A DNA stretch of 64,000 nucleotides from Tethya wilhelma. Its lineage: Eukaryota; Porifera; Demospongiae; Tethyida; Tethyidae. The stretch spans positions 5,386,436-5,450,435 of the forward strand of contig CAXIPT010000005.1 in the NCBI GenBank assembly GCA_964030475.1, written 5' to 3'. Below the pieces are notes generated by a model. It searched no databases. It was not told the DNA's origin and saw nothing but the letters and a program-made list of their open reading frames with translations. The position numbers and the translations under genes were made by a program. Below, piece after piece: positions 55,778-64,000 of this stretch (position 1 is its first letter; every line of letters begins with the position of its first letter).

Positions 55778-56293
55778 ATATGTGTGTATGTTCTTATTGT
55801 TGCATGTGTCTCAAGATTATGATGGGTGATAAAAAGTTGTCATATATCACAGTTATTGAAAGTTGTTGTCATGCTTGATTCTTATAAGGCATACAGGCCA
55901 CCAAGTTGGGATATTGTGTGTTAACTAAAGAATAATCTGTGGCCTCATCAGTTTTCAAATTGACAGTTTGCTTGAATGGTTTCAGTATGATTTAATCTTA
56001 TACATTATAGCAATGTTGCTTTATGCCATGCATGATATGTGTATGTAATGCACTGGAAAAAGTTGATAGCAAAAGTCATAAATGTAGAAACATAAATTAC
56101 ATGTTACAAGAGCATATAAGGTGTAGGTGTGTGTGTGTATATATGTGCCTAAAAGTTTGTGATGTTGATTTTACAAGTTGGTTTTGTTTTGTATCAGCTA
56201 TATAGGGGGTATATATTGCGTACATTATTGACACATATTACTTTATGATTGTGTAATAGTCAAAAAGTTCTATATTGATCGATCCATTACTCC
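55778..56293. other. Spacer between array members
   Basis: Second copy of the flank at 51981-52461. AT-rich, no ORF of note. Confidence 0.6.
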
Positions 56294-58141
56294 TCAGCAT
56301 ACATGCAAGACGTGTTGGCTTACGATAGAGTTATTGTTTTGCAAAAGTGGGGTGTATTCTTCTGGGTGCAATAACCTGTATGGTAGTACCTCACTTTCAT
56401 TTTCTTGTGCTCTTCTCAGTCTCCTAATAGCTAATGCTACCTTGCTGTAAATGTGTGAGATCCTTTGTAAAGCTCCAGTGTGAGTGAGGAGTTTGTACAG
56501 AACATAGCAAAGGAAATATATAAAGGGAATTATTGATAATACATTAACAGGCCAGAGTGGTACATAGTATTTTCCACGAGAGTAGTCTACCCACATTATA
56601 GCCAGAGTTGTGACAATCTGTGGCACAATATTTATCAAATTGTGGAGATCCTTTTTGTATGGTCGAAAGATCACAAAAGCAATTGATGTTATTGATAGCC
56701 CACAAGCAAAGTGTAGGCTAAACCCATGTGTTCCAATTATAGTCAAGTTGAATATACGAAAAATCAAGTAGACACCAGCAAACCATCGATAATCCCTAGT
56801 TCTAGCTGTTCCATCTTTGAAACAGCTCTGAGCTATTCGTACTATTTCATGTAACAATGGCATTTGCAGCCTTGAACAACCAAGACATTTCTGAAAGAGC
56901 TTGTTTTGATAGAAGAGAAATAGAAATGTAGGGAAAATGATGAACAGCAGAGAAATAAGAAGTGCAGGTATTACATAAACAAGATGTCGTGATGCAAAAT
57001 ACTTTATTGAAGGATCGTAATATGCTAAATGACCTATACTTTTCCGACAAATGTTACGAGGTTCGGTGTAGTGTAGTAGACCACAGGTGACTATTATGAG
57101 TTTTGAGAAGGAGAGCAGTAGAAATGAAGCGAAGGCATTGATGACAGAGCCTTTGAGGTTCCATGTTCTACGGAATCCGATAAAGAAGCGACGAAATGGT
57201 CTCCATACCCACACAAACAGCCTGTAGCCTTTGTCATGGAACTCAATGAAGTAGTAGACCAGTGCAGTGAGGATCAGAGGGTAGAGGGCTACAGTGTAGT
57301 CCAATGCAACCACTTGCATTGTAGACATCTTATTACTGATACAGAAAGGAGGGACCAGATAGCGGAAGAAATCCAAGTTCCAAATTCCATAAAAGGTTAT
57401 CATGATAGCATATATAATGGTTTTGCCATCCAATTTCTCATTGTAGTAAAGAGAAGGACTGCTGTAGAAATCTCTATTAGCTATATATAGTTGACAGTAA
57501 AGTATAAAGATATTCATTGGTGCCGACGTTGCATCAAATCTGAAAATGATGATCACTATACACAGTAGAGTAGTGGGAAGCATGGTTAGACTGATGTATA
57601 CCAACCAGCCATACCTACTGTCCAGACACTCCAAACACTCTCGCTTGTAAGACAGAACAGCTGGTCCTAATCCATCCTGACACTGGCTACAGAGAAGACC
57701 AGTTCGATTGAGACCTCCACACATGAACTCATTGAGATCATCAATGTCTTGTGGTGGCTTTGAATAGTCTGAAAATCTAATTTTAATGTTGTCTCCTGTA
57801 GGCAAGTTTGTTTTATATGGGCATTTTCCAACAATTGTCATGTTGGTAGAGCTGTTGAATGTCATACAATGTCGTGTTTCTAATTCAGTCTGATTTATTC
57901 CATCCTCACATTTCACAATGTGTGATTTTTGTGATACACATTCACAAGATATGGCATTTGTACGATCATTGATTCTCGGCACAAACCATGTTGGACATTG
58001 ATGGACATTGAGAGCTGCTGTTTCACTGCAATTAGAGGAGGTACTGTTTCTTAGGCTCTCTTCTTTGCTGCAAGTGAGATTTATTAGAAATGCAGCCACA
58101 ATTCCTAACATGAGCTTTCCAGCTACTTTTGCTTCCATCAT
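56294..58141 (-). CDS. Multipass receptor-like protein, array member 10 (type A)
   Basis: Intact 615-residue ORF (start MMEAKVAGKLMLGIVAAFLI; the second Met is equally possible). Distinct ectodomain ([47 protein letters not shown]) and LPTGDNIKIRFSDYSKPPQD before the core. Type A C-terminus with an unusual tail: after PYRLLHPEEYTPLL the frame continues QNNNSIVSQHVLHVC, while other members stop at once, so the ancestral stop has probably been lost. Confidence 0.85.
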   Translation of the reverse strand: MMEAKVAGKLMLGIVAAFLINLTCSKEESLRNSTSSNCSETAALNVHQCPTWFVPRINDRTNAISCECVSQKSHIVKCEDGINQTELETRHCMTFNSSTNMTIVGKCPYKTNLPTGDNIKIRFSDYSKPPQDIDDLNEFMCGGLNRTGLLCSQCQDGLGPAVLSYKRECLECLDSRYGWLVYISLTMLPTTLLCIVIIIFRFDATSAPMNIFILYCQLYIANRDFYSSPSLYYNEKLDGKTIIYAIMITFYGIWNLDFFRYLVPPFCISNKMSTMQVVALDYTVALYPLILTALVYYFIEFHDKGYRLFVWVWRPFRRFFIGFRRTWNLKGSVINAFASFLLLSFSKLIIVTCGLLHYTEPRNICRKSIGHLAYYDPSIKYFASRHLVYVIPALLISLLFIIFPTFLFLFYQNKLFQKCLGCSRLQMPLLHEIVRIAQSCFKDGTARTRDYRWFAGVYLIFRIFNLTIIGTHGFSLHFACGLSITSIAFVIFRPYKKDLHNLINIVPQIVTTLAIMWVDYSRGKYYVPLWPVNVLSIIPFIYFLCYVLYKLLTHTGALQRISHIYSKVALAIRRLRRAQENESEVLPYRLLHPEEYTPLLQNNNSIVSQHVLHVC

Positions 58142-58634
58142 TAGGAATAAAATGACTGCATATTGTTGCTTTTCTTTTCATGAACACAGTAATTTTATAG
58201 GACATGGTGATAATGCAGGTAGTGCTTTTTAAGTAGTTTGCATAAGCTTAGTGATTGTATCTCTGTTGTGTTTGTGCTATGCTTACTTGAACCATTCATG
58301 CATGGCAAAATTATCATGTATTGATTGATAGCGCTCACGTGGTTATAATATCAGAAGTTATGTCATGATCCATGCACTTTTACTATTACGGTCCATTAGG
58401 AACCCTATATTTATATGCATGGCTCTGATTATCTTTATGGTAAGGAAACTTGCTGAAATATAGCCTCCTACCCAGTACGCCCCTCCCATCAGTGAAGGAA
58501 GAGGGCCTGGTACACACTTTGTGCATACATAGTATTTACAAATTTATGCATTTCTCAAAATACTATCATAACAGTGTGCCATGCACGTTACTGCCATGAA
58601 TGTGAGTGTTGTATGTACAAGTCAAAAGTGTTCC
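58142..58634. other. Spacer between array members 10 and 11
   Basis: Upstream region of member 10 and 3' flank of member 11. Not similar to the other spacers as far as I can see. No gene. Confidence 0.5.
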
Positions 58635-60527
58635 TCAATAACTGTCACATGCCATTGGTTGCATTTCAGTTGATTCTGTATTTGGCAGTTCACGTTTAAT
58701 GGAATGATCGTGTTCTACTAGTAGCCTATAAGGGACTTCATCTTCATTCTTCTCCTCTTCTGAAACCCTTCTCCTTGTCTTGATCCTGCGAATCAACTTA
58801 AGAGCAATCTGTTTGATCCTTTTGTAAGCTCCTATGTGTACCAGTAACATGTGCAGAGCACGTAGGATCAGATAGAAGAAGGGTATTGTAGCGAGCCCAC
58901 TGGCTGGCCAAAGTGGCAAATGGTTGATGAATCTTGAATAGTCCACCCAGATTGTCACTACGATGTAGGTAATGAGAAATATTGCATCCATTTTGTTGTA
59001 AACGTCCTTCTTGTACGGCTGGAAAATGATTATCACTGCTGAACTGAGTGCCAATCCTAAAGAGAACCAAACGGAAAAGTTGACGACTCCGATAATGAGT
59101 AGCGAAAAGATCCTGAAGATCAAGTAATAGCCGGCAAACCATCGGCAGTCCCTAGTCCCTGCCATCCCATCCTTGTAGGAGCTCTGAAGGATTCTGGCTA
59201 TTTCGTGTAGCAGCGTCAGTCTCAGTTTTATGCAACTGAGGTACTTTTGAAAGTAGTTGTTTTGATAGAAGAGGATGAAAAGTGTTGGTAAAATGACAAA
59301 CATTAGGGAAATTAAGAGTGCTGGTAGAACGAAACTGAGGTGATGTGGACTGAAGAAAACAATCGAAGTATCATAATATGCAAAGTGTCCCTCGTGCCGA
59401 GATAACCTGTCACCACAAATATTGATTGGATGCTCACCATATAGTAAGTTACGTGAGACTGTTACAAATTTTGAGAAGGAGAGCAGTAGAAATGTAACAA
59501 AGGCATTGATGACAGAGCCTTTGAGGTTCCATGTTCTACGGAAGCCAATAAAGAAGCGACGAAATGGTCTCCACAGCCACACAAACAGCCTGTAGCCTTT
59601 GTCATGGAACTCAATGAAGTAGTAGACCAATGCAGTGAGGATCAGAGGGTAGAGGGCTACAGTGTAGTCCAATGCAACTACTTGTATAGTAGACATCTTA
59701 TTACTGATACAGAAAGGAGGGATCAGATAGCGGAAGAAATCCAAGCTCCAAATTCCATAGAATGTTAGCATTATTAGATAGGTGTAACTAAGCACATCAT
59801 TGTTGTATGTACGTATATGCTGAAGTGAAAGGCTAGCATAAAAGTTTACAATGTTAATGAAAACTTGGCAAAATACAATATGTATATTTATTGATGCGGA
59901 AGTTGCATCAAATCTGAAAATGATGATCACTATACACAGTAGAGTAGTGGGAAGCATGGTTAGACTGATGTAAGCCAACCAGCCATACCTACTGTCCAGA
60001 CACTCCAAACACTCTCGCTTGTAAGACAGAACAGCTGGTCCTAATCCATCCTGACACTGGCCACAGAGAAGTCCAGTTCGATTGAGACCTCCACACATGA
60101 ACTCATTGAGATCATTAATGTCTTGTGGCAGTGCAGAATGGACTTTTTCCATGAAGTGAGGGCTGTCGTACAACTCCGTATTGTATGGACACCATCCAAA
60201 GTACGTCATATTGGTAGTGCTGTTGAACGTTATGCAGTGGCCTACACTCAATCTGATTTGATTCATACTCACATTGCACACTCTGTCATACTTGTCTCCT
60301 GGTCCACAGTGACAAGTCAGAGTGCTATTCTGAATGTGGGGTGCAAACCATGTTGGACATTGATGAACGTACATGGCTGCTGTTTCGCTACAAGTTCTGT
60401 TGGAGTCTGCCATTTTCTTGACTCCAGATTGACTTGTTTGTTGCCCACTGCTTTTAATAGTCGATAGCAAAGCAACAAAGAAGAAGACGTAGTTGATAGC
60501 TCTTTCAGCTCTCATGATGCCTAGCAC
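58635..60527 (-). CDS. Multipass receptor-like protein, array member 11 (divergent type)
   Basis: Intact 630-residue ORF (a second Met at codon 5). Ectodomain (AAMYVHQCPTWFAPHIQNST, CHCGPGDKYDRVCN) and C-terminal third (FSVWFSLGLALSSAVIIIFQ; LILRALHMLLVHIGAYKRIK) are the most diverged in the array. The tail is long and charged (KTRRRVSEEEKNEDEVPYRL) and ends ESTEMQPMACDSY. Even so, its core from [12 protein letters not shown] to the WNLKGSV motif is nearly the same DNA as in the other members. Confidence 0.85.
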   Translation of the reverse strand: MLGIMRAERAINYVFFFVALLSTIKSSGQQTSQSGVKKMADSNRTCSETAAMYVHQCPTWFAPHIQNSTLTCHCGPGDKYDRVCNVSMNQIRLSVGHCITFNSTTNMTYFGWCPYNTELYDSPHFMEKVHSALPQDINDLNEFMCGGLNRTGLLCGQCQDGLGPAVLSYKRECLECLDSRYGWLAYISLTMLPTTLLCIVIIIFRFDATSASINIHIVFCQVFINIVNFYASLSLQHIRTYNNDVLSYTYLIMLTFYGIWSLDFFRYLIPPFCISNKMSTIQVVALDYTVALYPLILTALVYYFIEFHDKGYRLFVWLWRPFRRFFIGFRRTWNLKGSVINAFVTFLLLSFSKFVTVSRNLLYGEHPINICGDRLSRHEGHFAYYDTSIVFFSPHHLSFVLPALLISLMFVILPTLFILFYQNNYFQKYLSCIKLRLTLLHEIARILQSSYKDGMAGTRDCRWFAGYYLIFRIFSLLIIGVVNFSVWFSLGLALSSAVIIIFQPYKKDVYNKMDAIFLITYIVVTIWVDYSRFINHLPLWPASGLATIPFFYLILRALHMLLVHIGAYKRIKQIALKLIRRIKTRRRVSEEEKNEDEVPYRLLVEHDHSIKRELPNTESTEMQPMACDSY

Positions 60528-60884
60528 TTGAAACCAGCAGGTGATATTGTTGTTGTGGCGACTTTTATGAAGGAAAGGAAGATCTATTGTCTGATTTTGG
60601 GAGTTGCTTATGAACTATATTGTTTGGCCTGTACATCTATTGCTGATGTTTTTGCTTTCAAAATCAGTAGTTTTGATACCTTTCCATTGTCACATGCTTT
60701 TAATTGGGAGCTAACCAAGAGTCATTCCCAGAATCCCTGCCGTCCTTACACTGTAAAGTAGCCTGGGAACGAGGCTGCTACAATAATATTATGGCCTGTG
60801 TGTTGATTTGTATGATAATTTGTGGTATGTGCTATCTTGTCTGATATCCTATACTCTAGCTGAACATAATAAACAATCCCCCCT

Positions 60885-60892
<8 letters not shown>

Positions 60893-60941
<49 letters not shown>
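60893..60941. repeat. (CT)n microsatellite before the N gap
   Basis: A CT tract runs into the N run. Confidence 0.95.
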
Positions 60942-61831
60942 NNNNNNNNNNNNNNNNNNNNNNNNNNNNNNNNNNNNNNNNNNNNNNNNNNNNNNNNNNN
61001 NNNNNNNNNNNNNNNNNNNNNNNNNNNNNNNNNNNNNNNNNNNNNNNNNNNNNNNNNNNNNNNNNNNNNNNNNNNNNNNNNNNNNNNNNNNNNNNNNNNN
61101 NNNNNNNNNNNNNNNNNNNNNNNNNNNNNNNNNNNNNNNNNNNNNNNNNNNNNNNNNNNNNNNNNNNNNNNNNNNNNNNNNNNNNNNNNNNNNNNNNNNN
61201 NNNNNNNNNNNNNNNNNNNNNNNNNNNNNNNNNNNNNNNNNNNNNNNNNNNNNNNNNNNNNNNNNNNNNNNNNNNNNNNNNNNNNNNNNNNNNNNNNNNN
61301 NNNNNNNNNNNNNNNNNNNNNNNNNNNNNNNNNNNNNNNNNNNNNNNNNNNNNNNNNNNNNNNNNNNNNNNNNNNNNNNNNNNNNNNNNNNNNNNNNNNN
61401 NNNNNNNNNNNNNNNNNNNNNNNNNNNNNNNNNNNNNNNNNNNNNNNNNNNNNNNNNNNNNNNNNNNNNNNNNNNNNNNNNNNNNNNNNNNNNNNNNNNN
61501 NNNNNNNNNNNNNNNNNNNNNNNNNNNNNNNNNNNNNNNNNNNNNNNNNNNNNNNNNNNNNNNNNNNNNNNNNNNNNNNNNNNNNNNNNNNNNNNNNNNN
61601 NNNNNNNNNNNNNNNNNNNNNNNNNNNNNNNNNNNNNNNNNNNNNNNNNNNNNNNNNNNNNNNNNNNNNNNNNNNNNNNNNNNNNNNNNNNNNNNNNNNN
61701 NNNNNNNNNNNNNNNNNNNNNNNNNNNNNNNNNNNNNNNNNNNNNNNNNNNNNNNNNNNNNNNNNNNNNNNNNNNNNNNNNNNNNNNNNNNNNNNNNNNN
61801 NNNNNNNNNNNNNNNNNNNNNNNNNNNNNNN
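60942..61831. other. Assembly gap, 890 N
   Basis: The sized gap is flanked by CT on the left and CA on the right. It probably contains the FNDC3 exon(s) needed to bridge phase 2 at 38525 and phase 0 at 61913. Confidence 0.95.
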
Positions 61832-61912
61832 CACACACACACACACACACACACACAGTATATTGTACACTGTATGTATGCTACATACATTCATACATTC
61901 ATCTGTCTACAG

Positions 61913-63239
61913 GGCTATGGGTTCAGACCAGTGTACCAAGGAGAAGACGTGAACTTCACGTGCAGTGGACTACATAGAAACACCAATTACAACTTCCGTC
62001 TCTCTGCTGCTAATGAGAAGGGACACAGCCAATATTCCCCATCGGTCACCTACCGGACTCTCCCCGATGTGCCAGGTCCTCCGAGTGCTCCTTTCCTCAA
62101 GGATCGAGCCACACCCACCTCCCTGAACATAACCTGGCAACCTCCTAGCGACAGTGGAGGATCGGAGATCGAGGCGTATGTGTTACAGATGAGCAGCAAT
62201 GGTGATGGAAGCTCCTCTGATGCTCTTGTCGATGTGTATACTGGACCGGAGCTGAGCTACTTGGCTGAAGGACTGGATCCAGGCAAGACTTATCCTTGTC
62301 AGGTACTGAATTTATATATCAGTTCCAGTGGATTTATACCTAATCTAGTCTTGCATCCTACATACACACAATATTAGTATGGTTGACACGATACAATAAC
62401 TGTTACAAATGAACAGATTACTTGCATAGATTCTGAATTGAACCAACTCTAAAGTCTGAATCATAGGTTTTTTTTCCCTCCAAAAGATGACGAATTATTT
62501 AACACAAGACTGCATTATTAGGATCCCATGCACCCTATATAAAGCCCATCATACACTGTGCAATATTTTCATGCAACATTGATGCAACTTGCATACAACA
62601 ATGTTGCACTGTGTATGTTGGTTTTGATTATGTAATATTATCTTCAAATGTTTCATGCAACATGTTGCATGAAGTTGAAGGCCTTTCTACTTCGTGCAAC
62701 ACCTTGCAACATGTTGCATGCAATAGTTTTTGGCAACATACACTGTGCAACATATTGCATGCAATGTGTTGCATGCAACAATCTTGCACAGTGTATGATG
62801 GCCTTAAGCACTGATTGTCCACTAATGATGATTTTCCCCCTTACCCCCATACATGCATGTGTGTAGGTGTGTGCCATATCTTCTGGTGGGCGTGGCAAGT
62901 GGTCTCGGCTGGCCCAGCTACGTACCCCCGCCACTCGTCCCTCCCCTCCCTCATCTCTTGCTGTCATTGGCTCTCCGACCCAAACTACCGCACTATTGCT
63001 ACTAGGTACATAGTCATGAGTGTTGTAAGTCTGTGCTTCTCAAGCTATCCAATTTCTCTATATACATACTTGCTGTACAACACGTGTACTACCATAAATT
63101 GGGAAATATTCGTTGGTAAAAATATTTCTCCCGTTTAATTTTCCTTGTTGCTGATGATTTGGTAGAGCAGATCACCATGCAAATAAATTTTTTACCAATG
63201 AAAAAATTCACCCTCTATGCATTTCTTCTCTCACCACAT

Positions 63240-63279
<40 letters not shown>

Positions 63280-63860
63280 ACACACACACTCACACACACA
63301 CACACACCAGGCTTCCCACTCCAAGATGGTGGTTCTCCCATCACAGCTTACACCATTGAGATGAGACTGTGTGAATCCGACACCTGGCAAGCCATCGCAA
63401 CACTCGCTGACCCAAGAACTTTCACCGACTCATTTTCAGACACTGCACTTCAGCACGAAGTCAGTCAGTTGAATCCCGGAGAGTTGTATCACTTCAGATC
63501 CTTCTGTAGGAACTCTGTCGGGGTAAGAGACTGTAGACAAACCCTTGGTTTAGCTAGTAACAGCAAATATGAGAATAAGAATGGCCTAGCTGGTTACTAG
63601 GCTAGTAAGAAGAAACATTGGATGTATTAGTATGACTTGTGTTTCAATGATATAGACACAGTGTATGATTTGTAGAGCTTTATTGTATATCTTTGTGAAA
63701 CACAAATCTCCAATGGTTTTGTGTGCCTGATTGACTCATTCTACAGGCGAGTGGCGCCTCCATTGAGTGTAGTTGTGTGACAGCACCTGGTGTGCCAGAC
63801 CCTCCATCAGGACTGGAAGTCAACAATGTTACAGCTTCATCCACTCGTCTCAAATGGAAG
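61913..63860 (+). CDS. FNDC3: FNDC3-like fibronectin type III protein, middle exons
   Basis: Exons 61913-62302, 62867-63005, 63311-63522 and 63747-63860 join in frame (phases 0, 1, 0) and continue beyond the window. They encode successive FN3 domains: YNFRLSAANEKGHSQYS, VPGPPSAPFLKDRATPTSLN, NITWQPPSDSGGSEIEAYVL, then RPSPPSSLAVIGSPTQTTAL, then DGGSPITAYTIEMRLCESDT with YHFRSFCRNSVG, then PGVPDPPSGLEVNNVTASST. The Pro-rich linkers and NxxG-SxYS motifs are those of FNDC3 proteins. CA tracts precede the acceptors of the exons at 61913 and 63311. Same strand and same family as 37006-38525, so one gene with a missing middle part is the simplest reading. Confidence 0.85.
62541..62807. repeat. MITE with terminal inverted repeats and GCAACATGTTGC palindromes
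   Basis: The left end CCATCATACACTGTGCAA and right end TTGCACAGTGTATGATGG are exact inverted repeats. The interior has many GTTGCATGCAAC / GCAACATGTTGC palindromes. It lies in an FNDC3 intron and has no coding capacity. Target-site duplication is unclear. Confidence 0.88.
63241..63306. repeat. (CA)n microsatellite at exon acceptor
   Basis: A CA tract with a few substitutions runs directly up to the CAG acceptor of the FNDC3 exon at 63311. Confidence 0.95.
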
Positions 63861-64000
63861 GTAAATGAAATAAATAAAATAGTATGATCCCAGTCAACCC
63901 CGCACCTTATAAACATCACTAGCAAGAGCCTACCTACCAACCCTAGTGCTCGTGTGTGCATGAAAACTGTTTAATAATCCCAAACCTAAAGGAACCCAAC

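Noticed and set aside
39759..57490. Plus-strand ORFs starting [20 protein letters not shown] inside each receptor gene
   Set aside because: The frame recurs in many copies (39759, 45341, 48723, 57236), which looks like conservation, but it is the antisense shadow of the homogenised core and has no start context or family of its own.
38853..60527. Assigning the array to classical seven-transmembrane GPCRs
   Set aside because: About nine or ten hydrophobic segments are seen and no DRY, NPxxY or GAIN/GPS motif, so the GPCR label is not supported.
60746..61977. Very long ORFs across 60746-61977
   Set aside because: They are created by the run of N and by CT/CA repeats.
62611..62967. Overlapping Cys/His-rich ORFs on both strands
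   Set aside because: They are translations of the palindromic GTTGCATGCAAC sequence in the MITE and have no splice or family support.

Overview
The window is metazoan nuclear DNA and most probably from a demosponge. Genes have many small exons and mostly short GT-AG introns (about 60-250 bp), are densely packed on both strands, and encode conserved animal proteins (NUDC, RCAN, Rag GTPase, UCKL1, TMEM214, EFHC, FNDC3). Added to these are proteins of a kind I associate with sponges such as Amphimedon: a TRAF-like RING protein, a precursor starting YYVTPTG, and a large family of cysteine-rich multipass membrane proteins. The species call is inference.

Layout. 44-1505 (+): last nine exons of NUDC. 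2023-3548 (-): a coiled-coil protein with a TSNAXIP1_N-like domain, head to head with 3633-11694 (+), a four-exon RCAN gene. RCAN introns hold an intronless antisense BMT5-like Rossmann gene (4158-5267), an inserted NIDO/LDL-receptor gene fragment (6344-7586), a second copy of RCAN exons 2-3, and a small antisense three-exon gene (10389-11332). 12033-14258 (+): RRAGA/B. 14647-16428 (+): 5' part of UCKL1, cut at a single N. 16430-18551: a piece between two Ns. 18850-22098 (-): TMEM214 without its 3' end. 22294-23694 (+): intronless RING/TRAF-like gene. 23932-36738 (-): EFHC gene with three DM10 domains, interrupted by a 7-kb block (26046-33042) containing a lectin-like gene, two LINE copies and a truncated receptor gene. 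37006 to beyond 63860 (+): FNDC3, sharing a divergent promoter with EFHC.

The striking part is 38853-60527. An antisense array of intronless multipass receptor-like genes lies inside one FNDC3 interval: six intact ORFs and at least six broken or cut copies. From about 42.9 to 58 kb two subtypes (A and B) alternate, so the array looks like a dimeric tandem repeat. Ectodomains differ strongly, while a core across the membrane-proximal domain and first transmembrane segments is almost the same DNA in every copy, including a divergent member. A decayed copy of the host FNDC3 exon sits between array members, so duplication units included host sequence.

Assembly caution. Seven isolated N bases (6343, 16429, 18552, 26045, 31470, 33043, 43413) mark contig joins, and several coincide with coding exons cut mid-codon or with perfect long duplications (4889-6330 with 7586-9027; 24514-25970 with 33044-34500). 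I treat these as probable haplotype or misplaced-contig artefacts, not as biology. An 890-base N run (60942-61831) probably hides FNDC3 exon(s).
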